A DNA stretch of 64,000 nucleotides from Clavibacter capsici (GCF_001280205.1 NZ_CP012573.1:2914001-2978000); one strand, 5' to 3'; shown: positions 32,643 through 41,764, numbered from the stretch's first letter. Numbers and translations: made by a program. Notes: generated by a model not told the origin, from the sequence alone.

Positions 32643-34453
32643 GCGCGTGCTCCGTGGGGGTCGAGGGCGTCGGGGGCGAGGGGGTCGGCGGCGTCGGGCG
32701 GATCCGCGTCCGGCGGCTCCACGACGCCCGCGAGCCGAGCGCAGAAGACGGCGCCCGCCTCCGCGTCGGGCGGCGGGCCGCCGGGATCCGCGACCCACAC
32801 GTCGCCGCCGTCGCGCCGGGCGATGTCGCGCACGAGCGGCAGGCCGAAGCCGAGGCCGTGCGCGGGATCCGCTCCCCCGCCCGCCGCCAGCGCCTCCGCC
32901 GCCGCCCCCACGTCGTCGGGTCGTCGCCGGAAGACGCCCGCGGGATCCGCCGCGCCGAGCCCGTCGCCCGAGTCCGCCACCGCGAGGTGCAGGTCGGCGC
33001 CGTCGTCGAGCGCCTCGACCTCCACCCACCGGTCGGCCCGGGATCCGCGCACGGCCGCGTGCACCGCGTTGTCGACGAGGTTGCCGAGCACGGTCGTGAC
33101 CTCCTCGGGCCGCACGAGCGATCCGCGCACGAGCGTGCCCGGCCCCACGCGCAGCGCCACACCCCGCTCCTCGGCCTCCAGGGCCTTCGCGCCGAGGAAC
33201 GCCTGCAGGTACGGCTCGTCGACGAGCCCCGCGTCCACCGTCGGGAACGCCACCGGCCCCTGCTCGAGCACGCCCGTGAGGTAGGCGTCGGCCTCGTCCA
33301 CCCGCCCGGTGGCGACGAGTCCGCGCACGACGTGGAGGCGGTTCGCGAACTCGTGCCGCTGCACGCGGAGCGCCGTGGACATCGCGGTGACGGCGGTGAG
33401 GCGGCGGCTCATCGCCTCGATGTCGGTCTCGTCGCGCACGACGATCACCGTGCCGAGGTCGCGCCCGTCGCGGGCGACGCGGGCCACGTCGACGAAGAGG
33501 AGCCGGTCGTCGACCACGGCGCGCAGCGACGGGGATCCGGCGGCGGGCGGCGCGGCCTGCGCCCGGGCGACCGCGTCCCGCAGCACCGGCGGCACGCCGA
33601 GCTCCGCGAGCGTGCGGCCGACCGGATCCCGGAGCCCGAGCAGCTCGGCGGCACGCGGGTTGCAGACGGTCACGCGGCCGTCGGGGCCGACGCCGACGAC
33701 CCCCTCGCCGATGCCCGTGAGGACCGCCGCCTGGTCCTGCACGAGGCCCGCGAGCTCGGACGGCTGGAGGCCGAGGGTGAGGCGTGCGAGCCGGCGCGAG
33801 AGGATCCCGCTGGCCACCGCCCCGACGCCGAGCGCGAGCAGGGCGACGACCGCGATGGCCGCCACGTCGACGCCGATGGAGTCGCGCACGGTGGCCGCCG
33901 CGAAGCCGACGCTGACCTCGCCGACGACCCGGCCGGATCCGCCGCCGTCGGGAGCGCCCGCCGTCGCGAGCGCCCGCACCGGCACCTTCGCGCGCGCGGA
34001 CTCCCCGAGCGTGCCGGTCGCCCACGTCACCTCCTCGCGTCCCGCGAGCGCGACCGTCGGATCCGTGCTCACGCGCTCCCCGAGCTCGGCCGGGTCGGGG
34101 TGCGCGAGCCGCAGGCCCCGGTCGTCGGTCACCACGACGAAGAGCGCGCCGGTCCGCTCGCGCACCGCCTCGGCCGTGCGCTGCACCGGGCCGTCGGCGA
34201 GGTCGGCGGCGGAGGCGGTCGCGGGATCCGCGGTCTCTGCGGTCACGGCGGCCCGCAGCGCGGGATCCTCGGCGGCCGTCCGCGCGATCGCGAGCGCGGT
34301 GTCCTGCGCCTCCTCGCGGTTCTCCGACGAGCTCAGCAGCCCGTAGGCGACGGTCGCGATGCCGACCACCACGAGCACCACGAGCAGCTGGAGGACGAGG
34401 GTGCGGCGCGCGAAGTCGAGCCCCGCCCGCCGTCGCCCCGTCGCCCGATCCAC
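32639..34453 (-). CDS. Sensor histidine kinase of CitA/DcuS type
   Basis: A kinase of 604 residues. An N-terminal helix is followed by an extracytoplasmic PAS-like sensor (about residues 50-185), a second helix, a cytoplasmic PAS (VQDQAAVLTGIGEGVVGVG), the H-box QRHEFANRLHVVRGL typical of CitA/DcuS, and the ATPase domain with NLVDNAVHAAV and GLGFGLPLVRDIA. The GTG at 34453 is chosen because TATGCT (34460-34465, reverse strand) ends six bases before it; the frame continues to a GTG at 34510, but that part lies in the promoter. It probably senses citrate or a dicarboxylate outside the cell. Confidence 0.9.
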   Translation of the reverse strand: MDRATGRRRAGLDFARRTLVLQLLVVLVVVGIATVAYGLLSSSENREEAQDTALAIARTAAEDPALRAAVTAETADPATASAADLADGPVQRTAEAVRERTGALFVVVTDDRGLRLAHPDPAELGERVSTDPTVALAGREEVTWATGTLGESARAKVPVRALATAGAPDGGGSGRVVGEVSVGFAAATVRDSIGVDVAAIAVVALLALGVGAVASGILSRRLARLTLGLQPSELAGLVQDQAAVLTGIGEGVVGVGPDGRVTVCNPRAAELLGLRDPVGRTLAELGVPPVLRDAVARAQAAPPAAGSPSLRAVVDDRLLFVDVARVARDGRDLGTVIVVRDETDIEAMSRRLTAVTAMSTALRVQRHEFANRLHVVRGLVATGRVDEADAYLTGVLEQGPVAFPTVDAGLVDEPYLQAFLGAKALEAEERGVALRVGPGTLVRGSLVRPEEVTTVLGNLVDNAVHAAVRGSRADRWVEVEALDDGADLHLAVADSGDGLGAADPAGVFRRRPDDVGAAAEALAAGGGADPAHGLGFGLPLVRDIARRDGGDVWVADPGGPPPDAEAGAVFCARLAGVVEPPDADPPDAADPLAPDALDPHGARA

Positions 34454-34588
34454 CCCGTGAGCATAATGCGCAGAACGTCGTCTACGTGCACTATCGCGAT
34501 CAAGCGGCACAAGCGCGACGGACCGCGGATGCCCACCTAGCGTGTGGTGTTCAGCCGGGCGTCCCGCCCACCGACGAAGGAGTCACGC
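34454..34588. promoter_or_regulatory. Divergent promoter, kinase and citrate transporter
   Basis: This 135-base spacer is visibly richer in A and T than its surroundings. TATGCT on the reverse strand (34460-34465) serves the kinase gene. TAGCGT at 34538-34543 on the forward strand can serve the transporter, whose AAGGAG lies at 34577-34582. The CitB-like regulator presumably binds between them; I could not pick out a convincing repeat. Confidence 0.55.
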
Positions 34589-36034
34589 GTGCTGGTATTC
34601 CTGGGCTTCGCCATGGTCCTCACCTTCATGGCGCTCATCATGACCAAGCGGCTGACGCCCATGGTCGCCCTCATCCTCGTGCCGACGATCTTCGGCCTCT
34701 TCGCGGGCGCCGGCCTCGGCATCGGCGACATGGTCATCGAGGCGCTCGGCGACCTGGCGCCCACGGCCGCGCTGCTGATGTTCGCCATCATCTACTTCGG
34801 CATCATGATCGACGTCGGCCTGTTCGACCCGCTGGTGCGCCTCATCCTCCGCGTCGCGGGCGGCGACCCGGCGAAGATCGTGCTCGGCACGGCGATCCTC
34901 GCGGCCGCGGTCTCGCTCGACGGCGACGGATCCACGACCTTCATCGTCACGACGGCGGCCATGCTGCCCATCTACCGCAAGCTCGGGATGAGCCCGGTCG
35001 TGCTCACCTGCACCGCGGGCCTCGCGAACGGCACGCTCAACATCGTCCCGTGGGGCGGCCCGACCGTGCGCGCGGCGGCGGCCCTCAAGGTCTCGCCGAC
35101 CGACATCTTCGTGCCGATGATCCCGTCGCTCCTCGTGGGCCTCGCGCTCGTCATGATTTTCGCCTGGACCATGGGCCTCCGCGAGCGCAGCCGCCTGGCC
35201 GCGCTCGGCGAGGCGCGGGCCGAGGGCGGGCTCGACGCCGCGGGCGGCACCGGCTCCGGTGGATCCACCGGCGGATCCGGCTGGTGGCGCGCCGGCCGCG
35301 GCGCCCCCGCGACCCCGCGCGGCGGCCTCATCACGATGGCCCCGTCGCTCGTCCGCGCCGAGACGGCCGCCGTCTCCACGCTCGGCACCACGATGCTCGA
35401 CCCCGACCGCGAGACCCTGCGCCCGCGCCTGATCTGGTTCAACCTCGGGCTCACCCTGGTGGTGCTCGTGCTGCTGATCATGGACCAGCTGCCCCTCGCC
35501 TACGTGTTCATGGTCGGCGCCGCGGTCGCGCTCATCGTCAACTTCCGGGTGCTCAAGGACCAGGGCGAGCGCATCGCAGCGCACGCCCCCAGCGTGGTCG
35601 GCGTGGTCTCGATGGTGCTCGCGGCGGGCGTGCTCATCGGCGTGCTCAACGGCACGGGCATGGTGTCGGCGATGTCGGCGTGGCTCGTCACGATCATCCC
35701 GGACGCGCTCGGCCCCGGCCTCGCGGTCATCACGGGCGTGCTCAGCATCCCGATGACCTTCTTCATGAGCAACGACGCCTTCTACTACGGCATGCTCCCG
35801 GTGCTCGCGGAGAGCGCGGCGAACTACGGCATCGACCCCGTCGAGATGGCGCGCGCGTCCATCACCGGGCAGCCGGTGCACCTGCAGAGCCCGCTCGTGC
35901 CGGCGATCCTGCTGCTCGTGTCGCTGGCCGACGTGAACCTCGGCGACCACCACCGCAAGGTGCTGTGGCGCGCCGTGCTGGTCTCGCTCCTGATGCTCGC
36001 GGTGGGCGTGCTGACGGCGGCGATCCCGATCTGA
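34589..36034 (+). CDS. CitMHS-family citrate:metal symporter
   Basis: A 481-residue transporter with about 12 helices. IDVGLFDPLVRLILR, VSLDGDGSTTFIVTTAAMLP and GGPTVRAAAAL in the first half, and MTFFMSNDAFYYGMLPVLAE in the second, are the hallmarks of CitM/CitH Mg- or Ca-citrate symporters. A Gly/Ser/Trp-rich cytoplasmic loop (about residues 205-255) joins the halves. The GTG at 34589 follows AAGGAG at six bases. Facing a CitA/CitB pair, it is almost surely the regulated citrate importer. Confidence 0.9.
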   Translation: MLVFLGFAMVLTFMALIMTKRLTPMVALILVPTIFGLFAGAGLGIGDMVIEALGDLAPTAALLMFAIIYFGIMIDVGLFDPLVRLILRVAGGDPAKIVLGTAILAAAVSLDGDGSTTFIVTTAAMLPIYRKLGMSPVVLTCTAGLANGTLNIVPWGGPTVRAAAALKVSPTDIFVPMIPSLLVGLALVMIFAWTMGLRERSRLAALGEARAEGGLDAAGGTGSGGSTGGSGWWRAGRGAPATPRGGLITMAPSLVRAETAAVSTLGTTMLDPDRETLRPRLIWFNLGLTLVVLVLLIMDQLPLAYVFMVGAAVALIVNFRVLKDQGERIAAHAPSVVGVVSMVLAAGVLIGVLNGTGMVSAMSAWLVTIIPDALGPGLAVITGVLSIPMTFFMSNDAFYYGMLPVLAESAANYGIDPVEMARASITGQPVHLQSPLVPAILLLVSLADVNLGDHHRKVLWRAVLVSLLMLAVGVLTAAIPI

Positions 36035-36063
36035 TCGGGAGGCGCCCCTCGCGGGCGCGCACG

Positions 36064-36098
36064 GGAGGCCGGGCGGCTCGGGGGAGCGCCCGGCCTCC
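36064..36098. terminator. Bidirectional terminator after the citrate transporter
   Basis: A stem of about 15 bp (GGAGGCCGGGCG.../...CGCCCGGCCTCC) with one bulged G and a GGGG loop lies between convergent stops at 36034 and 36110. Flanking bases extend the pairing further. Confidence 0.75.
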
Positions 36099-36109
36099 GC
36101 GCGTGCGGG

Positions 36110-37570
36110 CTACCGGATCCGCCTGGCCACCTGGTACCCGGCGTCGGCGTAGACGATCTCGTACGCCGTACCCGCCTGCGTCGCCTCGCCGTACTGGTCG
36201 GCGTTGAGGGCGCCCTGCCCGAGGCCGCCGCCGACGGTGTCGATCACGACGTACTGCGGCGCCGGGTTGCCCGGGTTGCCGAGCCAGAAGACCTCGTGGT
36301 CGTCGACGAGGTACGACATGAGGCCGATGTCGCTCAGGACGGAGGCACCCGCGGGCACCTGGTCGAGCGCGGCCTGCGCCTGGGCGGCGCGCGGGGCCGG
36401 CTGCCAGATCGCGGGCTTCGTGAGCTCCGCCATGGGCGAGCGGAGGAAGAGGACGACGGCGGCGATCGCGAGCACCGGCACGGTGGCGCGCGACGCCGCG
36501 GCGAGCCAGCGCTGCCGCCCGGCCCGGGCGCGCGCCACGCCGTCGATCGCGGCGGCGAACACGATGGGCATGAGCACCGCGTCGTAGTGGTAGCCGGGCG
36601 CCCAGTACGCCTCGGTGGGCGCCAGGAAGCGCCACGCGAGCGTCGGCACCACGAGCAGCAGGAGCGGCGAGCGCAGCGCGATGAGCGCGCCCGCGATCAG
36701 GAGGAACGCGACCGTCTCGAGCTTCGGCGCGACGAAGAGCCCGGCGACCGTGCCGAGCGGATCCGCGAGGGCGCTGCCCGCGTCGAGCTTCGACGCGTAG
36801 TCCCAGCGGGCCTCCCGGTTGAAGGCCGGCAGGATCACCGTGGTCGCGAGCACGAACCACGCGACGCCCCAGCCGGCGAGCGCGATGCCGACGCGGCGGT
36901 CGAGCGCGAGGGCGATGATCGCGCCGAGCACCGCGACCGTGAGGCCGAGGTCCTCCTTCACGAACACGAGCGGCACGGCCCACGCGGCGGCCGCCATCGC
37001 GCGGCGGGCGATCACCGCGTCGAGCGCGAAGGCCAGCAGCGGCAGGGCGAACGCGATCTCGTGGAACTGGAACGCGACGGCGCCCTGGATCCCCCAGCTG
37101 AGCCCGTACGCGGCCGCCACCACGATGGCGCCCCACCGGCCCACGACGCGACCGGCCAGGCGGCCGACGCCGACCACCGAGATCCCGATGAGGACCGCCT
37201 GCACCACGAGCAGCGCGAACGCGTGCGGCCACACGGCGTAGACCGGGCCGAGCAGCACGAGGATCGGGTGGAAGTGGTCGCCCATGAGGTTGAAGCCGTC
37301 GCCCTTGATGGAGACGATGGGCGCCTGGAGGCGGGAGTAGTCCTGCGCGAGCTGCGTGAAGATGCCGGTGTCCCACGACTTCACGGTGAAGCGGCGCCAC
37401 TCGAGCGCCGAGTGGAGCACGTAGACGGCGGTGACCAGCGCGGCCACGACCACCGAGCCGACGGTGCCGGGCACGCGGGATCCGGTGACGGGCGCGGGGA
37501 GGACGCCGGCGGGATCCGACTCGGCCTCGGCGGCATGGCGGCGTCGTGAGGCGGCGTTCGGACTGGTCAC
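36110..37570 (-). CDS. DUF2079 polytopic membrane protein
   Basis: A 486-residue protein with about ten helices. SWDTGIFTQLAQDYSR followed by GDHFHPILVLLGPVYAVWP is the DUF2079 signature, which lies in the first extracytoplasmic loop of proteins structurally related to GT-C glycosyltransferases such as PMT and ArnT. The Asp and the His pair there sit where those enzymes bind metal and donor. The C-terminal 110 residues form a soluble outer domain. The start is a GTG. A lipid-linked sugar transferase acting on the envelope is plausible but unproven. Confidence 0.83.
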   Translation of the reverse strand: MTSPNAASRRRHAAEAESDPAGVLPAPVTGSRVPGTVGSVVVAALVTAVYVLHSALEWRRFTVKSWDTGIFTQLAQDYSRLQAPIVSIKGDGFNLMGDHFHPILVLLGPVYAVWPHAFALLVVQAVLIGISVVGVGRLAGRVVGRWGAIVVAAAYGLSWGIQGAVAFQFHEIAFALPLLAFALDAVIARRAMAAAAWAVPLVFVKEDLGLTVAVLGAIIALALDRRVGIALAGWGVAWFVLATTVILPAFNREARWDYASKLDAGSALADPLGTVAGLFVAPKLETVAFLLIAGALIALRSPLLLLVVPTLAWRFLAPTEAYWAPGYHYDAVLMPIVFAAAIDGVARARAGRQRWLAAASRATVPVLAIAAVVLFLRSPMAELTKPAIWQPAPRAAQAQAALDQVPAGASVLSDIGLMSYLVDDHEVFWLGNPGNPAPQYVVIDTVGGGLGQGALNADQYGEATQAGTAYEIVYADAGYQVARRIR

Positions 37571-37644
37571 GGAGGACAGGGTCTCACGCGGGGCCGGGAC
37601 GGGTCGGGTGCGGTCCCCGCGTCATCCGCTCAGCGCGGGTCGGC

Positions 37645-38076
37645 TCAGCGGCGGGATCCGCCGTCGCCCTCCTGGCGCTCGCGCTCGGCGGCCATGGCGG
37701 CGCGGCCGGCGTCGCGGTTCTTCACGCGGATCTGCTCCTCGCGCACCTCGGCCTGCGTCGCGCGCTCCTGCACCAGCCACTGCGGCGGGGCCTGGAGGAG
37801 CTCCTTGATCTGCGCGGTGGTGAGCGCCTCCGTCACGCCGCCGCGGGCGAGGCCGGCGATGGAGACGCCGAGCTTGCCGGCGATGACCGGGCGCGGGTGC
37901 GGGCCGTCGCGCAGCAGCGTGGCGAGCCACTCGGGCGGGTTCGCGGTCATCTCGGCGAGCTCCGCGCGCGACGGGGTCGACTCCTGGAACTCCACCGGGG
38001 TCGCCGGCAGGTGCACGCCCAGCTTCTTCGCCGCGGTCGCGGCCTTCATCGTCTGGCTGGATCCGGAGCTCGTCAT
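37645..38076 (-). CDS. DUF5997 family protein
   Basis: A 143-residue soluble protein with the conserved order KAATAAKKLGVHLPATP, NPPEWLATLLRDGPHPRP and ARGGVTEALTTAQIKELLQAPPQWL. The C-terminal 35 residues are a charged helix. TACCCT at 38083-38088 (reverse strand) ends six bases before the ATG (leaderless). It is divergent from a LysR gene, an arrangement common in actinobacteria as far as I know. The function is unknown; its helical Arg/Lys-rich parts suggest nucleic-acid binding. Confidence 0.78.
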   Translation of the reverse strand: MTSSGSSQTMKAATAAKKLGVHLPATPVEFQESTPSRAELAEMTANPPEWLATLLRDGPHPRPVIAGKLGVSIAGLARGGVTEALTTAQIKELLQAPPQWLVQERATQAEVREEQIRVKNRDAGRAAMAAERERQEGDGGSRR

Positions 38077-38179
38077 GTGCCCAGGGTACCGTCGGGGCCC
38101 CGGGCGCCCTGCACTAGCCTGGATCGGACCCGCCGCCGCTCACCGCGCCACCACCGAGCGGGCCATCGAGGGGACTCCC

Positions 38180-39205
38180 GTGGACGCCGACCCGACCGCC
38201 CTCCGGCACTTCATCGCCGTCGCCGACGAGCTGCACTTCGCCCGTGCCGCCAAGGCCCTCAACGTCTCGCGCATCGCCGTGAGCCGCTCGGTCCTCGACC
38301 TCGAGGCCCTCTGGGGCGTCGAGCTGTTCGTGCGCGACGACGGCCCCACGCGCCTCAGCCCCGACGGCGAGGCCCGTCTCGCGGAGGCCCGCGCCGCGAT
38401 CGCCGCGGAGGACGCGCGCCTCGCGGAGGAGGCCGCCGCGCCGCCCCGCGGGCTGGTCGTCGCGATCGTGCCCGGCGTCACGGTCGCCAAGTGGACCCGC
38501 GCGTGGGACGAGCGCGTCGCCGACGTGCCGCTCCGGGTCGCGCCGCTCGCGGAGGAGGCCGCCGTGCCCGCCCTCCTCGACGGATCCGCGGACGTCGCGT
38601 TCCTCCGCCTCCCCGTCGACGGGCGCGGCCTCACGATCGTGCCGCTCTACGGCGAGGTGCAGGTCGCGATCCTGCCCAAGGACCACGCGCACGCCACCGC
38701 CGACGCCGTCGCCCTCGCCGACCTCGCGGAGGACCTGCTGCTCCAGCCGGCCGACGCGGTGCCGGGCTGGCCGGGGCGCACGGCGGGCGCGGATCCGGTG
38801 CCCCTGCCCGAGGACGTCGCCGCGGCCGTCGAGCTGGTCGCCGCCGGCGTCGGCTTCGTGGTCGTGCCGCACGCGCTCGGCCGGCTGCACGCGCGCAAGG
38901 ACGTCGTCGCGGTGCCCGTGCACGACCTGCCCGAGACGCGGATCGCCGTGGCCTGGCGCGAGGGCGACGCGTCCCCCGACATCGAGGAGCTCGTGGGCAT
39001 CGTCCGCGGGCGCACGGCCGCGAGCTCCCGGTCGCAGCGCGACGACGACGAGCGCGACCGCCGGAAGCCCACCGCCGCGCAGAAGACCGCCCGCAAGGCC
39101 GCGGGCAAGCCGGGCGCCGCGGGCGCGAAGGGCGGGTCGAAGCCCGCGCCGAAGGGCGGCGGCAAGCGCACTCCCCCGCCGCGCGGCCAGCGACGCGCAC
39201 GCTGA
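38180..39205 (+). CDS. LysR-family regulator with basic C-terminal tail
   Basis: A 341-residue LysR protein. The helix-turn-helix is LHFARAAKALNVSRIAVSRSVLDLE and the effector domain runs from about residue 90 to 275. The last 60 residues are an unusual Lys/Ala/Gly/Pro-rich tail resembling histone-H1-like tails, which could bind DNA non-specifically. GTG 38180 follows GAGGGG; TAGCCT at 38115-38120 may be the -10. It is divergent from DUF5997, its likely target. The ligand is unknown. Confidence 0.85.
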   Translation: MDADPTALRHFIAVADELHFARAAKALNVSRIAVSRSVLDLEALWGVELFVRDDGPTRLSPDGEARLAEARAAIAAEDARLAEEAAAPPRGLVVAIVPGVTVAKWTRAWDERVADVPLRVAPLAEEAAVPALLDGSADVAFLRLPVDGRGLTIVPLYGEVQVAILPKDHAHATADAVALADLAEDLLLQPADAVPGWPGRTAGADPVPLPEDVAAAVELVAAGVGFVVVPHALGRLHARKDVVAVPVHDLPETRIAVAWREGDASPDIEELVGIVRGRTAASSRSQRDDDERDRRKPTAAQKTARKAAGKPGAAGAKGGSKPAPKGGGKRTPPPRGQRRAR

Positions 39206-39218
39206 CCGCGGCTGGACC

Positions 39219-39251
39219 TTGACGCTGCGTCACCCCCTAGCGTCCCGTGAC
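39219..39251 (+). promoter_or_regulatory. MerR-type operator and leaderless promoter
   Basis: TGACGCTGCGTCA (39220-39232) is a perfect inverted repeat of six bases around a central T, inside TTGAC...TAGCGT. The -10-like TAGCGT is at 39238-39243 and the ATG follows eight bases later with no Shine-Dalgarno. MerR-type regulators bind such dyads between compressed promoter elements. The operon contains its own MerR gene, so autoregulation is likely. Confidence 0.65.
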
Positions 39252-40199
39252 ATGACCATCACGATGATCGACTCCGCCTCCGCGATGCAGCGCATCCTCG
39301 ACTCCCCGGAAGGCGAGCGCGCGGGGCTGGTGCGTGAGATGTGGGCGCCGCTGGCCGGCATGTACCGGTTCGCCCCGGGCGAGGTGGATCTCGCGGAAGC
39401 GCATCGGGGGGTCTCCGGCTTCCCCTGGGACCGCGACCTCGACGAGACGCGCCGCAGTCTCGACGCGCTCGTGCGGGCGGACGCATGGGCACGCATGGAG
39501 ACAGCGCTGGCGGCGGGTCTCGAGGCCATCCACCGCGCCGATCCGGGGGCCGTGCTCCCCGACATCCACGTCCTCCTGATCGTGGCCGACTCCCGGGACG
39601 AGCACCTCGTGCGGGAGGTCGGGGGTCTGTCGGCGTTCGGCGGGATCAGCGGGAGCATCCTCCTCGTCCTGCATCCCACCCCGGAGGTCCTCGCGCGGCT
39701 GGAGGCGATCGCCGTGCACGAGCTGCACCACAACGTGCGGTACTCCCCGGGCGGCGTCGTCTGGGACCCGGCGAGGGTGACGGTCGGCGAGCAGGTCGTG
39801 GCCGAGGGGCTCGCCGACGCGTTCGCGTCCGAGCTGCACGGCGCGCTCGGCCCCACCCACTTCGTCGCGGAGGCGACCCGCCGCGACGACGCCGTGCTGG
39901 CACTCGTCGCGAGCGGGCTCGGGACGCGCGGGATGGGTGGCCTGCTCGCGTGGGTCCTCGGCGACGCGAGCGCGGAGCGGCTCGGGATCCCACCGGTGGG
40001 CCTCCCGACGGGCGCCGGCTACGCGGTCGGCCTGCGGTTGGTCCGCGCGTACCTCGACGTGACCGGCCTGACGGCGGCGGCGAGCGTGCGCGCCTCCTCG
40101 GCCGAGGTGATCCGCGTCGCCACGGAGCGGCTCGGCCTGCCCCACCCGCTGCCGGCGACGGGAGCCGGGCCGTCGCTCGGCGAGGACGGGGCACGATGA
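39252..40199 (+). CDS. DUF2268 putative zinc peptidase
   Basis: A 315-residue protein of the DUF2268 'predicted Zn-dependent protease' family. The metal motif is AIAVHELHHNVRY (HExxH), with a downstream Glu in VAEGLADAFASE as the likely third ligand. There is no signal peptide, so it is cytoplasmic. The ATG at 39252 fits the promoter spacing; the earlier ATG at 39219 falls inside the operator. It is co-translated (ATGA) with a TipAS-type MerR regulator, suggesting that a small molecule induces it. Confidence 0.82.
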   Translation: MTITMIDSASAMQRILDSPEGERAGLVREMWAPLAGMYRFAPGEVDLAEAHRGVSGFPWDRDLDETRRSLDALVRADAWARMETALAAGLEAIHRADPGAVLPDIHVLLIVADSRDEHLVREVGGLSAFGGISGSILLVLHPTPEVLARLEAIAVHELHHNVRYSPGGVVWDPARVTVGEQVVAEGLADAFASELHGALGPTHFVAEATRRDDAVLALVASGLGTRGMGGLLAWVLGDASAERLGIPPVGLPTGAGYAVGLRLVRAYLDVTGLTAAASVRASSAEVIRVATERLGLPHPLPATGAGPSLGEDGAR

Positions 40200-41023
40200 C
40201 CGAGGAGGCCCGGGCCGTGGAGTGGACCGTGCAGCAGCTCGCCGACCGGGCCGGCGTGAGCGGACGGACCCTGCGCCACTACCACCGCATCGGGCTCCTC
40301 GCGCCGGACCGCGTGGGGGTCAACGGCTACCGCCACTACGGACCCGTAGCCGTAGCGCGTCTGCAGAGGATCCTGCTGCTGCGGGCCACCGGCATGCCGT
40401 TGTCGCGGATCGCCGAGGTGCTCGAGAGCGAGCGCGCGGACGCCGGACCCGAGCACGGCACGCGCGGCGCGACGGAGGAGATCCGCGCGCTCGAGGAGCA
40501 CCTCGAGCAGCTGGTCCGCGAGCGGGAGACGGTCGAGCGGAGGATCCAGGCCGTCGAGCGCACTCTGGCCATGCGCAGGGAAGGCCGTCGCCCTCCGATG
40601 GACGTGATGCTCGACGGCTTCAACGACCGCTTCGAGTCCGAGGTCGTGGATCGTTGGGGCCGGCCGGCATACGAGGCCGCGAACGGGTGGTGGCACGGCA
40701 TGGGCATCGACCGGCAGCGTGCGTGGAAGCGCGACTCCGAGTCGCTCGTCGCCCGATGGCGCGAGCTCGGCGATGCGGGAAGCGAGGCCGCCTCCGCCGA
40801 GGCGCAGGAGCACGCGGCTCGTCACATGAGGTGGTTCGCGGCGATCCCGGGGACGCCCACTCGCGACGGTCCGCCGGAGAAGGCGGCCGCCATGGTGCGC
40901 GGGGTCGCGCACTCCTACGAGACGGATCCGGACTTCCACCGGTTGTTCGGTGGCCAGGGCACCGCGCGTCTGGCGGCCGATGCGCTCCGTATCCACCTCG
41001 AAGGGGCTGCCGACGCGCGCTGA
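40196..41023 (+). CDS. MerR-family regulator with TipAS ligand domain
   Basis: A 275-residue protein. The N-terminal MerR helix-turn-helix is TVQQLADRAGVSGRTLRHYH plus the wing NGYRHYG, followed by a long dimerisation helix. The C-terminal half, with WHGMGIDRQRAWKRDSE and SYETDPDFHRLFGGQG, is the TipAS domain that traps thiopeptide and other peptide-like drugs in TipA and related proteins. It probably activates the operator at 39220-39232 and hence the upstream peptidase gene and itself. The ligand is unknown. Confidence 0.88.
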   Translation: MTEEARAVEWTVQQLADRAGVSGRTLRHYHRIGLLAPDRVGVNGYRHYGPVAVARLQRILLLRATGMPLSRIAEVLESERADAGPEHGTRGATEEIRALEEHLEQLVRERETVERRIQAVERTLAMRREGRRPPMDVMLDGFNDRFESEVVDRWGRPAYEAANGWWHGMGIDRQRAWKRDSESLVARWRELGDAGSEAASAEAQEHAARHMRWFAAIPGTPTRDGPPEKAAAMVRGVAHSYETDPDFHRLFGGQGTARLAADALRIHLEGAADAR

Positions 41024-41032
41024 GGGGCGAGC

Positions 41033-41764
41033 TCAGACCCCGCCGCGCTCCGCCTGCAGGTCGGCGATGACCCGGCCCACGTGCTCGCCCCAGCGGCGGT
41101 ACATCGACGCGTAGCGGAACTCGCCGCCCTCGAAGTCGACCGGACCCGCGTCCGGCAGCTTCACCGACGCGACCTGCGGGAAGCGCGCGCAGACCTCGGC
41201 CTTGCGCTGCGAGAGGTACATGGCGTGGTCGCGGAAGAGGCCGCGCACGAACGAGCCGGCCTCCACGTACTGCGACACCTGCGGCACGTCCGAGACGAGC
41301 ACCGTCGAGTTGTCGGCGGTCTGCTCGACGAGGTGGTCGAGCAGGTCCTCGAGACGGTGGACCCACGGCGTGATGCGCGCGAGCTCGAGCGCGTCGGCGA
41401 CCCCGGGCATCACGAGCACGACGTCGTAGCGGTGCAGCTCGGTGATCTGCCGCACGGCCTCCTGCGTGGCCGTGAGGTGCTGGTCGGCGAGCGGGACGGT
41501 GCGCCACTCGACCCCGCGGCCGGTGAGCGCGGCGAGCGCCCGGGCCGACTGCGCCGCGACGCCCTCGGCGTGCGTCCGCAGGCCCACGCCGGATCCGCCG
41601 ATGCCGCCGAGCGCCAGGATCCGGTCCGGGTCCGGTCCCGGCACCACGCCGACGGGCGCGTCCGTCGGCACCGCCGCGGTCAGCGGCGTGGGGATGCCTC
41701 CGCGCAGGCCGGCCGCGACGAAGGGGCGGACGGTCTGGTGGAGGAGGCGGATCGGCGGTGACAT
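41033..41764 (-). CDS. SGNH/GDSL-like hydrolase
   Basis: A 243-residue protein without a signal peptide. ILALGGIGGSGVGLRTHAEG aligns with the GDS block of SGNH hydrolases, with Ser in GGSG; YDVVLVMPGVAD holds the position of block III, and the C-terminal YASMYRRWGEHVG the His block. It lacks a strict GDSL motif, so esterase activity is inferred only. AGGAG lies just before the ATG at 41764. It is convergent with the MerR operon. Confidence 0.62.
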   Translation of the reverse strand: MSPPIRLLHQTVRPFVAAGLRGGIPTPLTAAVPTDAPVGVVPGPDPDRILALGGIGGSGVGLRTHAEGVAAQSARALAALTGRGVEWRTVPLADQHLTATQEAVRQITELHRYDVVLVMPGVADALELARITPWVHRLEDLLDHLVEQTADNSTVLVSDVPQVSQYVEAGSFVRGLFRDHAMYLSQRKAEVCARFPQVASVKLPDAGPVDFEGGEFRYASMYRRWGEHVGRVIADLQAERGGV

